From NCBI RefSeq assembly GCF_900605495.1, contig NZ_LR027596.1, forward strand, positions 10,854-74,853: DNA of 64,000 nucleotides, given 5' to 3'. Of this stretch, positions 35,133 to 42,892 are shown piece after piece (position 1 is the stretch's first letter; each line of letters opens with the position of its first letter). Made by a program: the position numbers and the translations under genes. The notes beneath the pieces are model-generated. The model saw only the letters and a list, made by a program, of their open reading frames with translations, had not been told where the DNA came from and searched no databases. The DNA comes from Bacilliculturomica massiliensis. Lineage in GTDB: Bacteria > Bacillota > Clostridia > Peptostreptococcales > Anaerovoracaceae.

Positions 35133-35921
35133 ATGAAGATCATCATATCTCCCGCAAAGAAAATGAATCAAAACACCGACGACTTGCCCCACAGACATCT
35201 GCCGGAATTTCTGTCCCGCGCCGAGATGCTCAGAGACTATCTGCGGGGACTTTCTTACGAGGACCTGAAAAAACTGCTCCGCTGCAACGACCAGATCGCG
35301 CGGCTGAACTACGAGCGTTTCGCCGACATGGACCTGCAAAACCGCCTTACACCAGCCATTTTGGCCTACGAGGGCATCCAGTACCAGTACATGGCGCCTG
35401 CTGTCTTTACGGAAAACGCATTTGACTATGCGGAAAAACACCTGCGGATTCTTTCCGGCTTCTACGGCGTTCTCCGTCCCTTTGACGGCGTTACGCCCTA
35501 CCGCCTGGAAATGCAGGCCGGACTGAAAACGGATTTCTGCAGCAGTCTATACGATTTCTGGAAAGGCGATATCGCGCAAAGCCTGCTGCAGGAAGGCGAA
35601 GACGCCGGCGGCCGCGGCGGAGATCAATGTATTCTCAATCTGGCCTCGGAAGAATACGCGAAGGCGGTCCGCCCCTGGCTTCCGAAACAGGTTCGTTTCA
35701 TCACGCCGGTATTCGGCGAGCTTGTAAATGGAAAGGTGAAAGAAAAAGGGGTCTATGTGAAAATGGCCCGCGGCGAGATGGTCCGTTATATGGCGGAAAA
35801 TCAATTGGAGGAAGTCGGGCAGATCAGAAAATTCGACCGCTTGGGCTATCGTTTTTCGGAATCCTTTTCCGGAGAAGACACCTTTGTTTTTATTAAAGAA
35901 AGCGCTGCCGGAAACGAGTAA
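35133..35921 (+). CDS. yaaA: YaaA family peroxide-stress protein
   Basis: A 262-residue YaaA/DUF328 protein. It begins with the family signature MKIIISPAKKM and has NYERFADMD, TPAILAYEGIQYQYM, LRILSGFYGVLRPFDGVTPYRLEM, ILNLASEEYAKAV and VKMARGEMVRYMAEN. In E. coli YaaA limits free iron and DNA damage during peroxide stress. The open frame extends 53 codons upstream, but that part is low-complexity and lacks family similarity, so ATG 35133 is chosen. It is a single-gene unit. Confidence 0.94.
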   Translation: MKIIISPAKKMNQNTDDLPHRHLPEFLSRAEMLRDYLRGLSYEDLKKLLRCNDQIARLNYERFADMDLQNRLTPAILAYEGIQYQYMAPAVFTENAFDYAEKHLRILSGFYGVLRPFDGVTPYRLEMQAGLKTDFCSSLYDFWKGDIAQSLLQEGEDAGGRGGDQCILNLASEEYAKAVRPWLPKQVRFITPVFGELVNGKVKEKGVYVKMARGEMVRYMAENQLEEVGQIRKFDRLGYRFSESFSGEDTFVFIKESAAGNE

Positions 35922-36348
35922 ACTGCTATGGGTGTCCGCCGGCCCCGCAGTCAAACTGCTGAGGTCAACGCGAGAACTGTTCTGATTTGTGGTCAGGCAG
36001 CTCTTGAAAACTGAGATTTGGGTAGGGTAGTGACCGCTGTCTGCCGAAAAGGAAAGCGTGTGGGTCGTTTTCTGGATTTTTTCTTTTTGCCGGCAAATGT
36101 GGCGCGAAAACGAAAAATAAATGGGTCAAATATGTTTTTTATGAAAAATATAGAAATCATTTTTCCTTGTTTGACACTAAAACTCTTCCAAAAAGAAAAA
36201 AACGCCAGAAATCGACAAAATATACAATTGAAACGTCCGTCACTTCATCTGTTTTTTTCTTTTTTGGGTGTTGATAGATAGCAAAAAGAAAAAATGGATC
36301 ATCTCACATTTTCAATCAACTGCTGATTCGCATTGCATAATAAAATCA
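35922..36348. other. AT-rich intergenic stretch without recognised features
   Basis: More than 400 bases, GC-rich at first then markedly AT-rich from 36060 (runs of A and T), unlike the rest of the window. No ribosome-binding site plus start supports a gene. It could be acquired DNA or a remnant. Confidence 0.4.
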
Positions 36349-36375
36349 GCCAGGCGGTTTCGCCTTCCGCCTGGC
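36349..36375 (-). terminator. Intrinsic terminator after the E3 remnant
   Basis: GCCAGGCGG and CCGCCTGGC form a perfect 9-bp stem; TGATTTTATT follows on the minus strand. It lies 17 bases past the remnant's stop codon, as a genuine gene end would. Confidence 0.82.
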
Positions 36376-36391
36376 CTGCCTATCTGCTATG

Positions 36392-36617
36392 CTACATATG
36401 GACCCCGCGGCCAAGGGCGGCCATGCACGCCTCCCGGATCGCCTCCGATATAGATGGATGAGGATAAATGGCATTTTCCACATCCTCCATGAGGGCCTCC
36501 ATACCGATCAGCCCGGCCCCCACCGTCACCAGCTCTGAAGCGGCGGGTCCCGCCATATGGAGATCTCCGCGAAATTCCCCCTCCGTATTCGATATCTACG
36601 CCAAAAGTCCGGCGCAC
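36392..36617 (-). pseudogene. Dihydrolipoamide dehydrogenase C-terminal remnant
   Basis: On the minus strand the frame ending at TAG 36392-36394 reads HMAGPAASELVTVGAG, then ENAIYPHPSISEAIREA, the unmistakable dimer-interface C-terminus of lipoamide dehydrogenase (HPHPTLSEA motif). Upstream, about 36585, a G-run shifts the frame (VDIEYGG continues in another frame) and a stop appears, so only some 70 codons remain. It may be a decayed gene copy or a displaced piece of the E3 gene whose N-terminal lipoyl domain is cut off at the left edge of the window. Confidence 0.75.
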
Positions 36618-36668
36618 TTTTAAATGTCTGGTCGCCCGACCCCGGTGAGCCCAGCCCCGTTCTCCCTC

Positions 36669-37325
36669 CTACAGCTGCCCGCCGGCTCCATATCCTCCGC
36701 CGGCATCCGCCGCCCCGTCTGCACTGCCCGCTCCGCCTTCCGCGCCTCCAACGCTCTGCAGTTCCTCCAGCGCCTGCATGAACTCCGCTTCAGTCATCAG
36801 CGTCTCCTCAAAGTAGGCGCGTCCGCCTGAGACCCCCTGCTCGATTTTTGAAGCTGTGTCCAGATAATATCCAAAGTAATCAAAATCAGAGGGCTCCGCC
36901 TCCTCGATGTATTTTTTAAGCGCCTCCGCCGCCTGCTCTATGCCCGGCGCCGAGCTGTGGCCGCCCACCGCAGGACCTGTGGGTCCGCAGTATACGCTTA
37001 GGATCAGCTGATTTCCCTTATCATCCGTGGCCTCCACTATATACTCGTAGGCATTTTCCAGATCTTTTGTCAGGTAGAGCGGTTCACCAAACCGCGTCAG
37101 CAGCTGTCCCTGGATCAGCGCCGCCCCCTCCCCGGTAAAATCGTCCGCCAGTCCCAGTATGTGCGAAGTGCCGTCCAGCACTCCCGCGTCTTTCGAAAAT
37201 TCTTCCTGTGAAAGCGCTTCAAACGTAAACGTCCTGGGCTCGCCGGCGCCGCACCCGGCCAGCGCTGCCAGCACTGTCAGCATCGCCAGCGCCAGCGCCA
37301 TCCCTGCCATCGTTTTTCTCTTCAA
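36669..37325 (-). CDS. Predicted secreted lipoprotein of unknown function
   Basis: A 218-residue protein with a clear lipoprotein signal (MKRKTMAGMALALAMLTVLAALAGCG, Cys25). The mature part has a conserved-looking region (FTFEALSQEEFSKDAGVLDGTSHI, ENAYEYIVEATDDKGNQLILSVYCGPTGPAVGG) and ends in a glycine/alanine-rich tail with no charge. No enzyme motif is recognised. It is divergent from the InlB-repeat protein, with a 300-base gap between them. Function unknown. Confidence 0.82.
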   Translation of the reverse strand: MKRKTMAGMALALAMLTVLAALAGCGAGEPRTFTFEALSQEEFSKDAGVLDGTSHILGLADDFTGEGAALIQGQLLTRFGEPLYLTKDLENAYEYIVEATDDKGNQLILSVYCGPTGPAVGGHSSAPGIEQAAEALKKYIEEAEPSDFDYFGYYLDTASKIEQGVSGGRAYFEETLMTEAEFMQALEELQSVGGAEGGAGSADGAADAGGGYGAGGQL

Positions 37326-37627
37326 CTCTCTTTCCCCCCTGCTGTTTTTCTTTTTTCAGTTTACCATAAATCACAGCGGAAAACTATTTCTCTCAGTATT
37401 TCAGAATTCCATTTCGCATATCCGGTATACAGAATGAGCGAAAAACAGCGGCAGCACAGTCCACAGAACGCAGCGGCGCACCGCGCTCACGCCTTTTTCA
37501 TACACTGTACCGAGTACCTGCCGGGAATACGCGGCCCGGGGCGATCCTGCCTTCCGTTCCGCAGCCATGCGGATATCAGCCCGCTTCAAAGATCTGCGGC
37601 AGGTACGTCAGAAAAGGAGTGAAACAC
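37326..37627. other. Divergent intergenic region
   Basis: 302 bases between the lipoprotein and the repeat protein. Contains CAGAATGAGCG-type sequence and AAAGGAG eight bases before ATG 37628. No other gene is supported. Confidence 0.4.
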
Positions 37628-39691
37628 ATGGCTGATCAACCTTACGCCGCGCCCATCACGGGCGTGCTTACAATGGGTGATTCCCTGATCATATATGATG
37701 ACGGTTACTATTCTCTGGACGGCGGAAACACCATCTCAGCCGACACCATCGGCCCTGAGACGCAGATCTCGGCGCCTTCTGCCTCAGCAGCGTTCATAAC
37801 CCTTCATAATTCCAGTGCGGTGAACGCAAAAAAAATATCGGTCCCATCCGGTTCACTGACGATCATAGGCCCCGGCGAGATCGTCGCGAACAATCAGGAC
37901 GTGACGGAATACAGCCGCATATCCGGTATCCGGGTAAACGGAGACGTGACCATTACCGGCGGGGCCACCGTCCGCGCTGCCGGATCTACCGACGGGCTCA
38001 ACGCCGTCAACATTTTGAGCAGCCGTCTTTCCGTTACCGGCGGCAGTTCCCTGTACGGATCCTTTACAGGCTCAAATCCCACTGTGCTGGGCGCCGGCAA
38101 ATACGGCGTCTACAGCGGTTTCAGCATTTCCGTATCAGACGGCGGCCTCATCGACGGCAGGGGAGCGCCGGAGTCTTACAATTCTTACGGCGTGTTCTGC
38201 GACGCCGGCCACAACTCCGATGCCGCCATGAGCATCGGACCGGGCTGCAGTGTCACAGGCGCCGCCTGCGTGGGCGTATATCTGGGCGGTCCTACTGTGG
38301 TGGACGGCACGCTCACCGGTACCGGGGGAAATACGCTGAAGGTGGCTCACGGCATCCAGGGCGACAGAGCTGGCATAACTGTAAACCCCGGCGGAGTGGT
38401 CACCGCTGAAGCAGGCGCCGGCTCCTACGCCGGGATCATCATGGTCTACGGCTACAGGGTAAACAACGGTACGCTCACAGCGTCCGGGGGCGAATACGGT
38501 ATCCGCAGCGCGGGAAGCGCAGGAAACAGCGGCATCCTGGTGGAAAACGGAGGCCTGCTCACCGGCATCGCCTCCTCCCAGGTGCCCAGAAGCTACGGCG
38601 TGTACGCGTACAACGGAGGTATTGCCATAGCAGCGGGGCGCGTCACCGGAACGGGAACCCGGGACGGTGTCTTCTCGGACGGAGACATCACAGTGCAAGA
38701 CGGCATCCTCGAAGGCTTCACCTACGCCTATGGGCAGGAGGATACGGGATTTTTCGGTGCGGTGATCTCCGGCGGAGCGATCTCCGCAGAAAGCAGTTCC
38801 CAGATCATCGAGAATTATTCCCGCGTGGAGTATTTCGACGAAGTATACCAGATTCCCTACAACGGCGGCAAAAACATGAGTGACTACAGAAATTACAGCT
38901 GGACTATCTCCTCCGGTACGGGCTCTGTATCCGCCGACGCCGGCGGGCAGGGGATCCACGCGGTGCAAAGCGGCGCAGGCACGCTTACTGCTCTGCGCAC
39001 CGGTCCGCGGACGGGGGAAGTGATCACCCTCAGCGCCGACAGTTCTCACAGAATCAATATCCCCGCAGATCTCAGCGTCATCGATGTACCCGAATACCAA
39101 GTCACTTACGACGGAGGCGAAGCCGACGGCGGGACGGCCCCGGAGGATACGGAAAACCCCTACGAAGAAAACCTCACGGTGACGGTCCTGAAAAATACCG
39201 GCGGGCTGTACAGAGACGGCTTCAGCTTCGCCGGCTGGCTCTCCTCCGCCGACAGCCGCATCTATTATCCGGGAGAGACATTCTTCATGCCCGCAGAGGA
39301 TGTAACGCTCACCGCTCAGTGGACGCCCCTTCCTCCCAGGACTTACACTGTCACCTACCGTGAAAACGGCGCCGACGGCGGCACGGCCCCCGTTGATCCC
39401 GGAAATCCTTACGAGGAGAACGACTCAGTGACCGTGTTGGATAATTCGGGCGGCCTGCGGCGGGCGGGCTACCGGTTTTCGGGGTGGTCCCTCGATTCCA
39501 GCGGCAGCGGAACAGTATACCGGCCGGGAGATATTTTTTCCATGCCGGCGGGCAACGTGACTCTTTACGCAGTCTGGCAGCAGTGGTCCCCCCAGCCGCC
39601 ATTCATTTCCTGCTGCGTCTGCTGGGAACCGGTCCCCTGTCCGGCGCCTTCCTGTCCTTCCGGTGCCGTTTCCAGACGCTGCGCTCTCTGA
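37628..39691 (+). CDS. Beta-helix protein with two InlB B-repeats
   Basis: A 687-residue protein. Residues about 1-470 are a repetitive Gly/Ser/Val-rich region (NGDVTITGGATVRAAGS, GPTVVDGTLTGTGGNTL, VNNGTLTASGGEYGIRS) typical of right-handed beta-helix adhesins. Two InlB B-repeat (Flg_new) modules follow, at about 490-560 (VTYDGGEADGGTAPED ... FAGWLSS) and 570-650 (VTYRENGADGGTAPVD ... FSGWSLD). There is no signal peptide, anchor motif or membrane segment. After the last repeat (LYAVWQQWS) the tail turns cysteine/proline-rich (CCVCWEPVPCPAP), which looks like out-of-frame or replaced sequence. Start 37628 is set by AAAGGAG; a GTG three codons upstream is less likely. Confidence 0.8.
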   Translation: MADQPYAAPITGVLTMGDSLIIYDDGYYSLDGGNTISADTIGPETQISAPSASAAFITLHNSSAVNAKKISVPSGSLTIIGPGEIVANNQDVTEYSRISGIRVNGDVTITGGATVRAAGSTDGLNAVNILSSRLSVTGGSSLYGSFTGSNPTVLGAGKYGVYSGFSISVSDGGLIDGRGAPESYNSYGVFCDAGHNSDAAMSIGPGCSVTGAACVGVYLGGPTVVDGTLTGTGGNTLKVAHGIQGDRAGITVNPGGVVTAEAGAGSYAGIIMVYGYRVNNGTLTASGGEYGIRSAGSAGNSGILVENGGLLTGIASSQVPRSYGVYAYNGGIAIAAGRVTGTGTRDGVFSDGDITVQDGILEGFTYAYGQEDTGFFGAVISGGAISAESSSQIIENYSRVEYFDEVYQIPYNGGKNMSDYRNYSWTISSGTGSVSADAGGQGIHAVQSGAGTLTALRTGPRTGEVITLSADSSHRINIPADLSVIDVPEYQVTYDGGEADGGTAPEDTENPYEENLTVTVLKNTGGLYRDGFSFAGWLSSADSRIYYPGETFFMPAEDVTLTAQWTPLPPRTYTVTYRENGADGGTAPVDPGNPYEENDSVTVLDNSGGLRRAGYRFSGWSLDSSGSGTVYRPGDIFSMPAGNVTLYAVWQQWSPQPPFISCCVCWEPVPCPAPSCPSGAVSRRCAL

Positions 39692-39764
39692 ACGGCCTGT
39701 TCTGCCTTAAGGTCAGCCGTTGCCAGCGCCTTCGCTCTTCGTGCAAAAGACCAGGGTCTCTTCG

Positions 39765-39789
39765 GGGGCGGCAGTGAACGCCGCCCCCT
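39765..39789. repeat. Perfect GC hairpin between repeat protein and recombinase
   Basis: GGGGGCGGC and GCCGCCCCC form a 9-bp stem around AGTGAAC, in the convergent gap. There is no T-run, so it is not a classical terminator; it could stall transcription from either side. Confidence 0.6.
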
Positions 39790-39796
39790 CGCCGCC

Positions 39797-40420
39797 CTAC
39801 CTCCTGGGCCGCGGCGCTGTCTGTACCTGTACGCCTCCCTCCCGCAGCTTGCGGTATAAGACCCCCAGCGCCATATCGCACCGGGCGGCAATTTCGGCGC
39901 CGGTCATATCTCCCCGTCTCCACGCAGTGTAAAGCTCCGGAAAATCCGGAGGCAGCTCTTTCTTCCGACGGCCAAACTGAACGCCCCGCGCCCTGGCGGC
40001 TGCGATCCCCTCCGCCTGCCGCTGGCGGATGCTCTCCCGCTCTGCGTGCGCGCAGTAGGAAAGCACCTGCAGCACCAGATCCGCAATGAAGGTACCCAGC
40101 AGATCCTTAGCGTGAGTGGTGTCCAGCAGGGGCATGTCCAGCACCCGTATATCCACGCCGCGTTCCTTGGTCAGTATCCGCCATTGCTCTATGATCTCAT
40201 CATAGTTGCGTCCCAGCCGGTCGATCGATTTGATCACCAGCAGATCGCCGGACCGCAGACGCTTCATCAGACGTCTGTAGGCGGGACGCTGAAAGTCTTT
40301 CCCGCTTTTCTTCTCCATGTATATCTGCCGGCGCTTGATACCCGCCTTCAGCATAGCGTCGATCTGGCGGTCAAGGTTCTGGTCTTTTCCCGAAACACGG
40401 GCGTAACCGTATTCTTTCAT
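39797..40420 (-). CDS. Serine site-specific recombinase (resolvase/invertase family)
   Basis: A 207-residue small serine recombinase. The catalytic serine is in YGYARVSGKDQN (Ser10); the Arg cluster is in LRSGDLLVIKSIDRLGRNYDEII; the E-helix region is RESIRQRQAEGIAAARARGVQFGRRK; and the C-terminal helix-turn-helix DNA-binding part is MTGAEIAARCDMALGVLYRKLREG. Size fits Hin/Gin/Tn3-resolvase enzymes that invert or resolve short DNA segments. GGAGG precedes the chosen ATG; the 39 upstream codons lack support. It points toward the surface-type repeat gene, which raises the possibility of phase variation, but no inversion sites were found by eye. Confidence 0.92.
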   Translation of the reverse strand: MKEYGYARVSGKDQNLDRQIDAMLKAGIKRRQIYMEKKSGKDFQRPAYRRLMKRLRSGDLLVIKSIDRLGRNYDEIIEQWRILTKERGVDIRVLDMPLLDTTHAKDLLGTFIADLVLQVLSYCAHAERESIRQRQAEGIAAARARGVQFGRRKKELPPDFPELYTAWRRGDMTGAEIAARCDMALGVLYRKLREGGVQVQTAPRPRR

Positions 40421-40665
40421 TCCATCACTTCCTCCACAATGATATTCGACGGCTCTCTCCGTCCTCTCTTTCATTGTAAAGGATAAAAGGGACGGCGGGA
40501 GAAGACTTGCCCTCCGCGGCCCCATTGCAGGAAACAAAGTAATACAGAATAACAGCCGGTTTAACGCTAAAACGCCCCCTTCTCGGCAACAAGCTTTTTA
40601 TATTACACTTGACCGCCCAAAAGGGAGCATCTTAATTTATCGGATTATTTGGGTTAATTATCATG

Positions 40666-40875
40666 CTATTTCCCAGCCCAAAATTGATGACCACATTTCA
40701 GACACGTTATAAGAACTTTCTCTGCGTTAATACTGCCCGCAATAAGACCAACTCCGCCAAACAAAGCGCCTCCAAGCGCCGCGGTTCCTATGTCAAATCC
40801 TTTCTTACCTGCGGATAGTGAAGTTTTTCGTGCTTTGGCTTTTTCTGGCGCTACTATTTGCAGCTGCCACCGCAC
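40666..40875 (-). CDS. Small glycine-zipper protein with CxxC zinc-ribbon half
   Basis: A 69-residue open frame. A basic N-terminal part is followed by a glycine-rich hydrophobic stretch (GTAALGGALFGGVGLIAGS) that could insert in a membrane, then ITCLKCGHQFWAGK, half of a zinc ribbon. The start would be GTG without a clear ribosome-binding site, so it may be the C-terminal remnant of a longer zinc-ribbon membrane protein. Function unknown. Confidence 0.5.
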   Translation of the reverse strand: MRWQLQIVAPEKAKARKTSLSAGKKGFDIGTAALGGALFGGVGLIAGSINAEKVLITCLKCGHQFWAGK

Positions 40876-40937
40876 AGCAGGCCAACTAAATTCGGATCGT
40901 TCGTGCTGTGATTATGCGCGCATGCGATCAGGCAGAA

Positions 40938-40963
40938 CAAAAGCGCGCCATTTCTGACGCGCT
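40938..40963 (-). terminator. Terminator after the microprotein cluster
   Basis: AGCGCG and CGCGCT pair around a ten-base loop; CTTTTGTT follows on the minus strand, a few bases past the 55-residue gene. Confidence 0.65.
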
Positions 40964-40976
40964 CGGTTAACGCTTA

Positions 40977-41144
40977 TTACATTCTCACTTCAAACCCATT
41001 TTCGTCTTTCTGCTGCATGTCGAGATACTTCTGGTAGGCCATATTGGCTGTTTCCGGTGAATCTTTTCGCAAGCCTTCCCAGCCAGTCTCTCCGACGATG
41101 ACATACTCTATGAAATCCTTTACCATATCATACGAAACTGTCAT
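40977..41144 (-). CDS. 55-residue microprotein
   Basis: ATG 41142-41144, preceded by GAAAGGA, opens a 55-codon frame: MTVSYDMVKDFIEYVIVG ... NMAYQKYLDMQQKDENGFEVRM. Predicted mostly helical, acidic, cytoplasmic. It is the third of three closely spaced small genes and is followed by a hairpin terminator. No family recognised; accessory or phage-like small proteins often look like this. Confidence 0.65.
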   Translation of the reverse strand: MTVSYDMVKDFIEYVIVGETGWEGLRKDSPETANMAYQKYLDMQQKDENGFEVRM

Positions 41145-41159
41145 TCAGCAATCCTTTCT

Positions 41160-41279
41160 CTAGTGTTCTTCTCCGCGCTGTTTCCACAACGGCAGGTACT
41201 CTTTCCGCCATTCATCGCTATGTTTTAGGCAGTATTCGATATATGCGGCTCTCTCTATCTCAAATTCATAGGCGGTCAT
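41160..41279 (-). CDS. 39-residue microprotein
   Basis: ATG 41277-41279 overlaps the stop of the preceding small gene (ATGA), with GAAGGA just upstream. The 39 codons read MTAYEFEIERAAYIEYCLK ... EYLPLWKQRGEEH, a probable amphipathic helix rich in Glu, Tyr and Lys. The stop is 15 bases before the 55-residue gene. Function unknown; coding status rests on codon quality, RBS and coupling. Confidence 0.6.
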   Translation of the reverse strand: MTAYEFEIERAAYIEYCLKHSDEWRKEYLPLWKQRGEEH

Positions 41280-41377
41280 TCCTTCATAAAAAAGGGATAC
41301 TCCGAAAAACAAACTCCACTGTAGCGATCCAGTATAATTTTCTTCAGCTCATCCCGATCAAAGTAATCTGGTATCAT
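41276..41377 (-). CDS. 33-residue microprotein
   Basis: GGAGG eight bases before ATG 41375-41377 gives a strong translation start: MIPDYFDRDELKKIILDRYS, ending FFMKE. An in-frame ATG ten codons upstream (41407) would add LAEECGGVT, and the frame stays open slightly further, so it could also be the end of a decayed longer gene. Its TGA overlaps the next ATG. Confidence 0.55.
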   Translation of the reverse strand: MIPDYFDRDELKKIILDRYSGVCFSEYPFFMKE

Positions 41378-41600
41378 GGTAACGCCTCCACACTCTTCTG
41401 CCAGCATAACGCGAATGTAATATAGACGCAATAAGATACGACTACCCTAAGCAAGTGGTAAAGATCCATTTCAAAAAATCAAACTTAGCCCGACAGTATA
41501 CCCACATCGGTGATAATCACAAACGTAAGACGGTGAAAAACTCCTTTCTCACCAAGGCGAATACCGATGTATGAAAGCTGTGGAAAATTCAAAATTAATT

Positions 41601-41642
41601 AAAAAAACAGCCCTTTTCAATTCCCTGAAAACGGCTGTTTTT
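41601..41642. terminator. Bidirectional terminator beside tRNA-Ala
   Basis: AAACAGCC and GGCTGTTT, extended by TTTTC and GAAAA, form a stem with A/T tracts on both sides, ten bases past the tRNA 3' end. Confidence 0.88.
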
Positions 41643-41651
41643 CAACATTTT

Positions 41652-41727
41652 TGGTGGAGAATAGGGGGATCGAACCCCTGACCTCCTGATTGCGAACCAG
41701 GCGCTCTCCCAGCTGAGCTAATTCCCC
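41652..41727 (-). tRNA. tRNA-Ala (anticodon CGC)
   Basis: On the minus strand the cloverleaf has acceptor GGGGAAT/ATTCTCC with the alanine-specific G3-U70 pair, D stem GCTC/GAGC, anticodon stem CCTGG/TCAGG around TTCGCAA, T stem AGGGG/CCCCT with TTCGATC, and an encoded CCA. It lies at the edge of the accessory segment. Confidence 0.95.
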
Positions 41728-41871
41728 AAAACTGCTACCTTTTCATTATAACACAAAACTTGATCTGTGCAAGTCCCAAAAAATATTTTTTTGTATCCTC
41801 CGCTGTTTTTCATGATGAGATCTATACTGTAATGCAGAAGAGCTCCGGTCCCGGCCTGCATGCGTCCGGAA

Positions 41872-41908
41872 AAAGAAGGACGTGCTGCAGATCGCTCTGC
41901 AGCACGTC
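41872..41908 (-). terminator. Terminator of the purine operon
   Basis: GACGTGCTGCAG and CTGCAGCACGTC form a perfect 12-bp stem with six-base loop; CTTCTTTTT follows on the minus strand. It is about 75 bases past the folD stop. Confidence 0.92.
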
Positions 41909-41984
41909 TATTTCACTGGGTCGGACTTAGCGGACGCTTTATTTCTTTCGCATCGATCCGTCTTTCCGGTCACCGCTCATCTGC

Positions 41985-42803
41985 CTACAGGATATGCTTC
42001 AGCAAAATCGTGGAAGTCACCGCGCCCACGCCGCCGGGAACCGGGGTGATGGCGGCCACTTTGTCCCTGACCGTCTCAAGATCCACGTCCCCGCACATCC
42101 TGCCGTCCAGAAAATTGATGCCGACGTCGATCACTACGGCGTTCTCATTGAAGTACTCGGCGCCAAAGAAACGCCCTTTTCCTATGCCTGTGACCACAAT
42201 GTCCGCCTGATGCAGAACCTCCGCCAGATCTCTGGTCTTTGAATGACAGATGGTAACGGTGGCGTTTTCCTGTAAAAACAGCAGAGCCAGCGGCTTGCCC
42301 AGCACCAGGCTCCGGTTGACCACCGCCACTCGTTTCCCCTCTATGGGGATCTCATAATGCTTCAAAATGGCGATCACCGCCTCCGGCGTACAGGGGGCGA
42401 TGGCGGAAGCGTCTCCCGTCAGAAGCCTCTGCAGCTGAATGGGATTCATGCAGTCGGCGTCCTTTTCAGGTTTTACCGCCCGGGCGATCTGGTCCTCGTC
42501 GATCTGCCCCGGGAGCGGTCTGAAGATCAGCATGCCGTCCACGCTGTCATCTTCATTCACCTTTTCTACCTCGGAAAGCAGGGCCTCCTCCTGTATATCC
42601 GCCGGGTAAGCCAGCGTCTTCACGTCGATCCCCAGCTCTATACCGTTTTTGCGCACCCTCTCTTCATAGGCCACGTCCGGCCCGTTTTCTCCAACCCGAA
42701 GGATGGCGAGACAGGGCCTGCGCCCTGCCCGGCTTCTGGCTTCTGCCTGTTCGGCGATCTGCTGCTTCAGCCGGGCGGCCACGTCTTTTCCGCTCAGTAA
42801 CAT
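41985..42803 (-). CDS. folD: FolD bifunctional methylenetetrahydrofolate dehydrogenase/cyclohydrolase (divergent)
   Basis: A 272-residue FolD that would supply 10-formyl-THF for PurN and other formylations. Recognisable motifs are DADCMNP, APCTPEAVIAIL, VVNRSLVLGKPLALLFL, ICHSKT, VIDVGIN and TPVPGGVGAVTSTILLKH. The catalytic lysine is kept in YEERVRKNG. The usual LVQLPLP glutamine is replaced: the loop reads LIFRPLPGQID. Length is slightly below the usual 280-290. It is the last gene of the purine operon. Activity is likely, but the Gln change at the active site merits caution. Confidence 0.9.
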   Translation of the reverse strand: MLLSGKDVAARLKQQIAEQAEARSRAGRRPCLAILRVGENGPDVAYEERVRKNGIELGIDVKTLAYPADIQEEALLSEVEKVNEDDSVDGMLIFRPLPGQIDEDQIARAVKPEKDADCMNPIQLQRLLTGDASAIAPCTPEAVIAILKHYEIPIEGKRVAVVNRSLVLGKPLALLFLQENATVTICHSKTRDLAEVLHQADIVVTGIGKGRFFGAEYFNENAVVIDVGINFLDGRMCGDVDLETVRDKVAAITPVPGGVGAVTSTILLKHIL

Positions 42804-42892
42804 ATGTTTCTCCTGTTCGTTTGATTTGTTCTGCTCGTTCTGTATTTCCCGCGTCTTCAGCCGCCGGTGGCCGGACCGCCGGTCTTCTTACG

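Noticed and set aside
39565-39923. Ala/Gln-rich minus-strand reading frames after the recombinase
   Set aside because: They overlap the recombinase end and the repeat-protein tail, and none has a start with ribosome-binding site; kept only as a hint of a frameshift near 39590.
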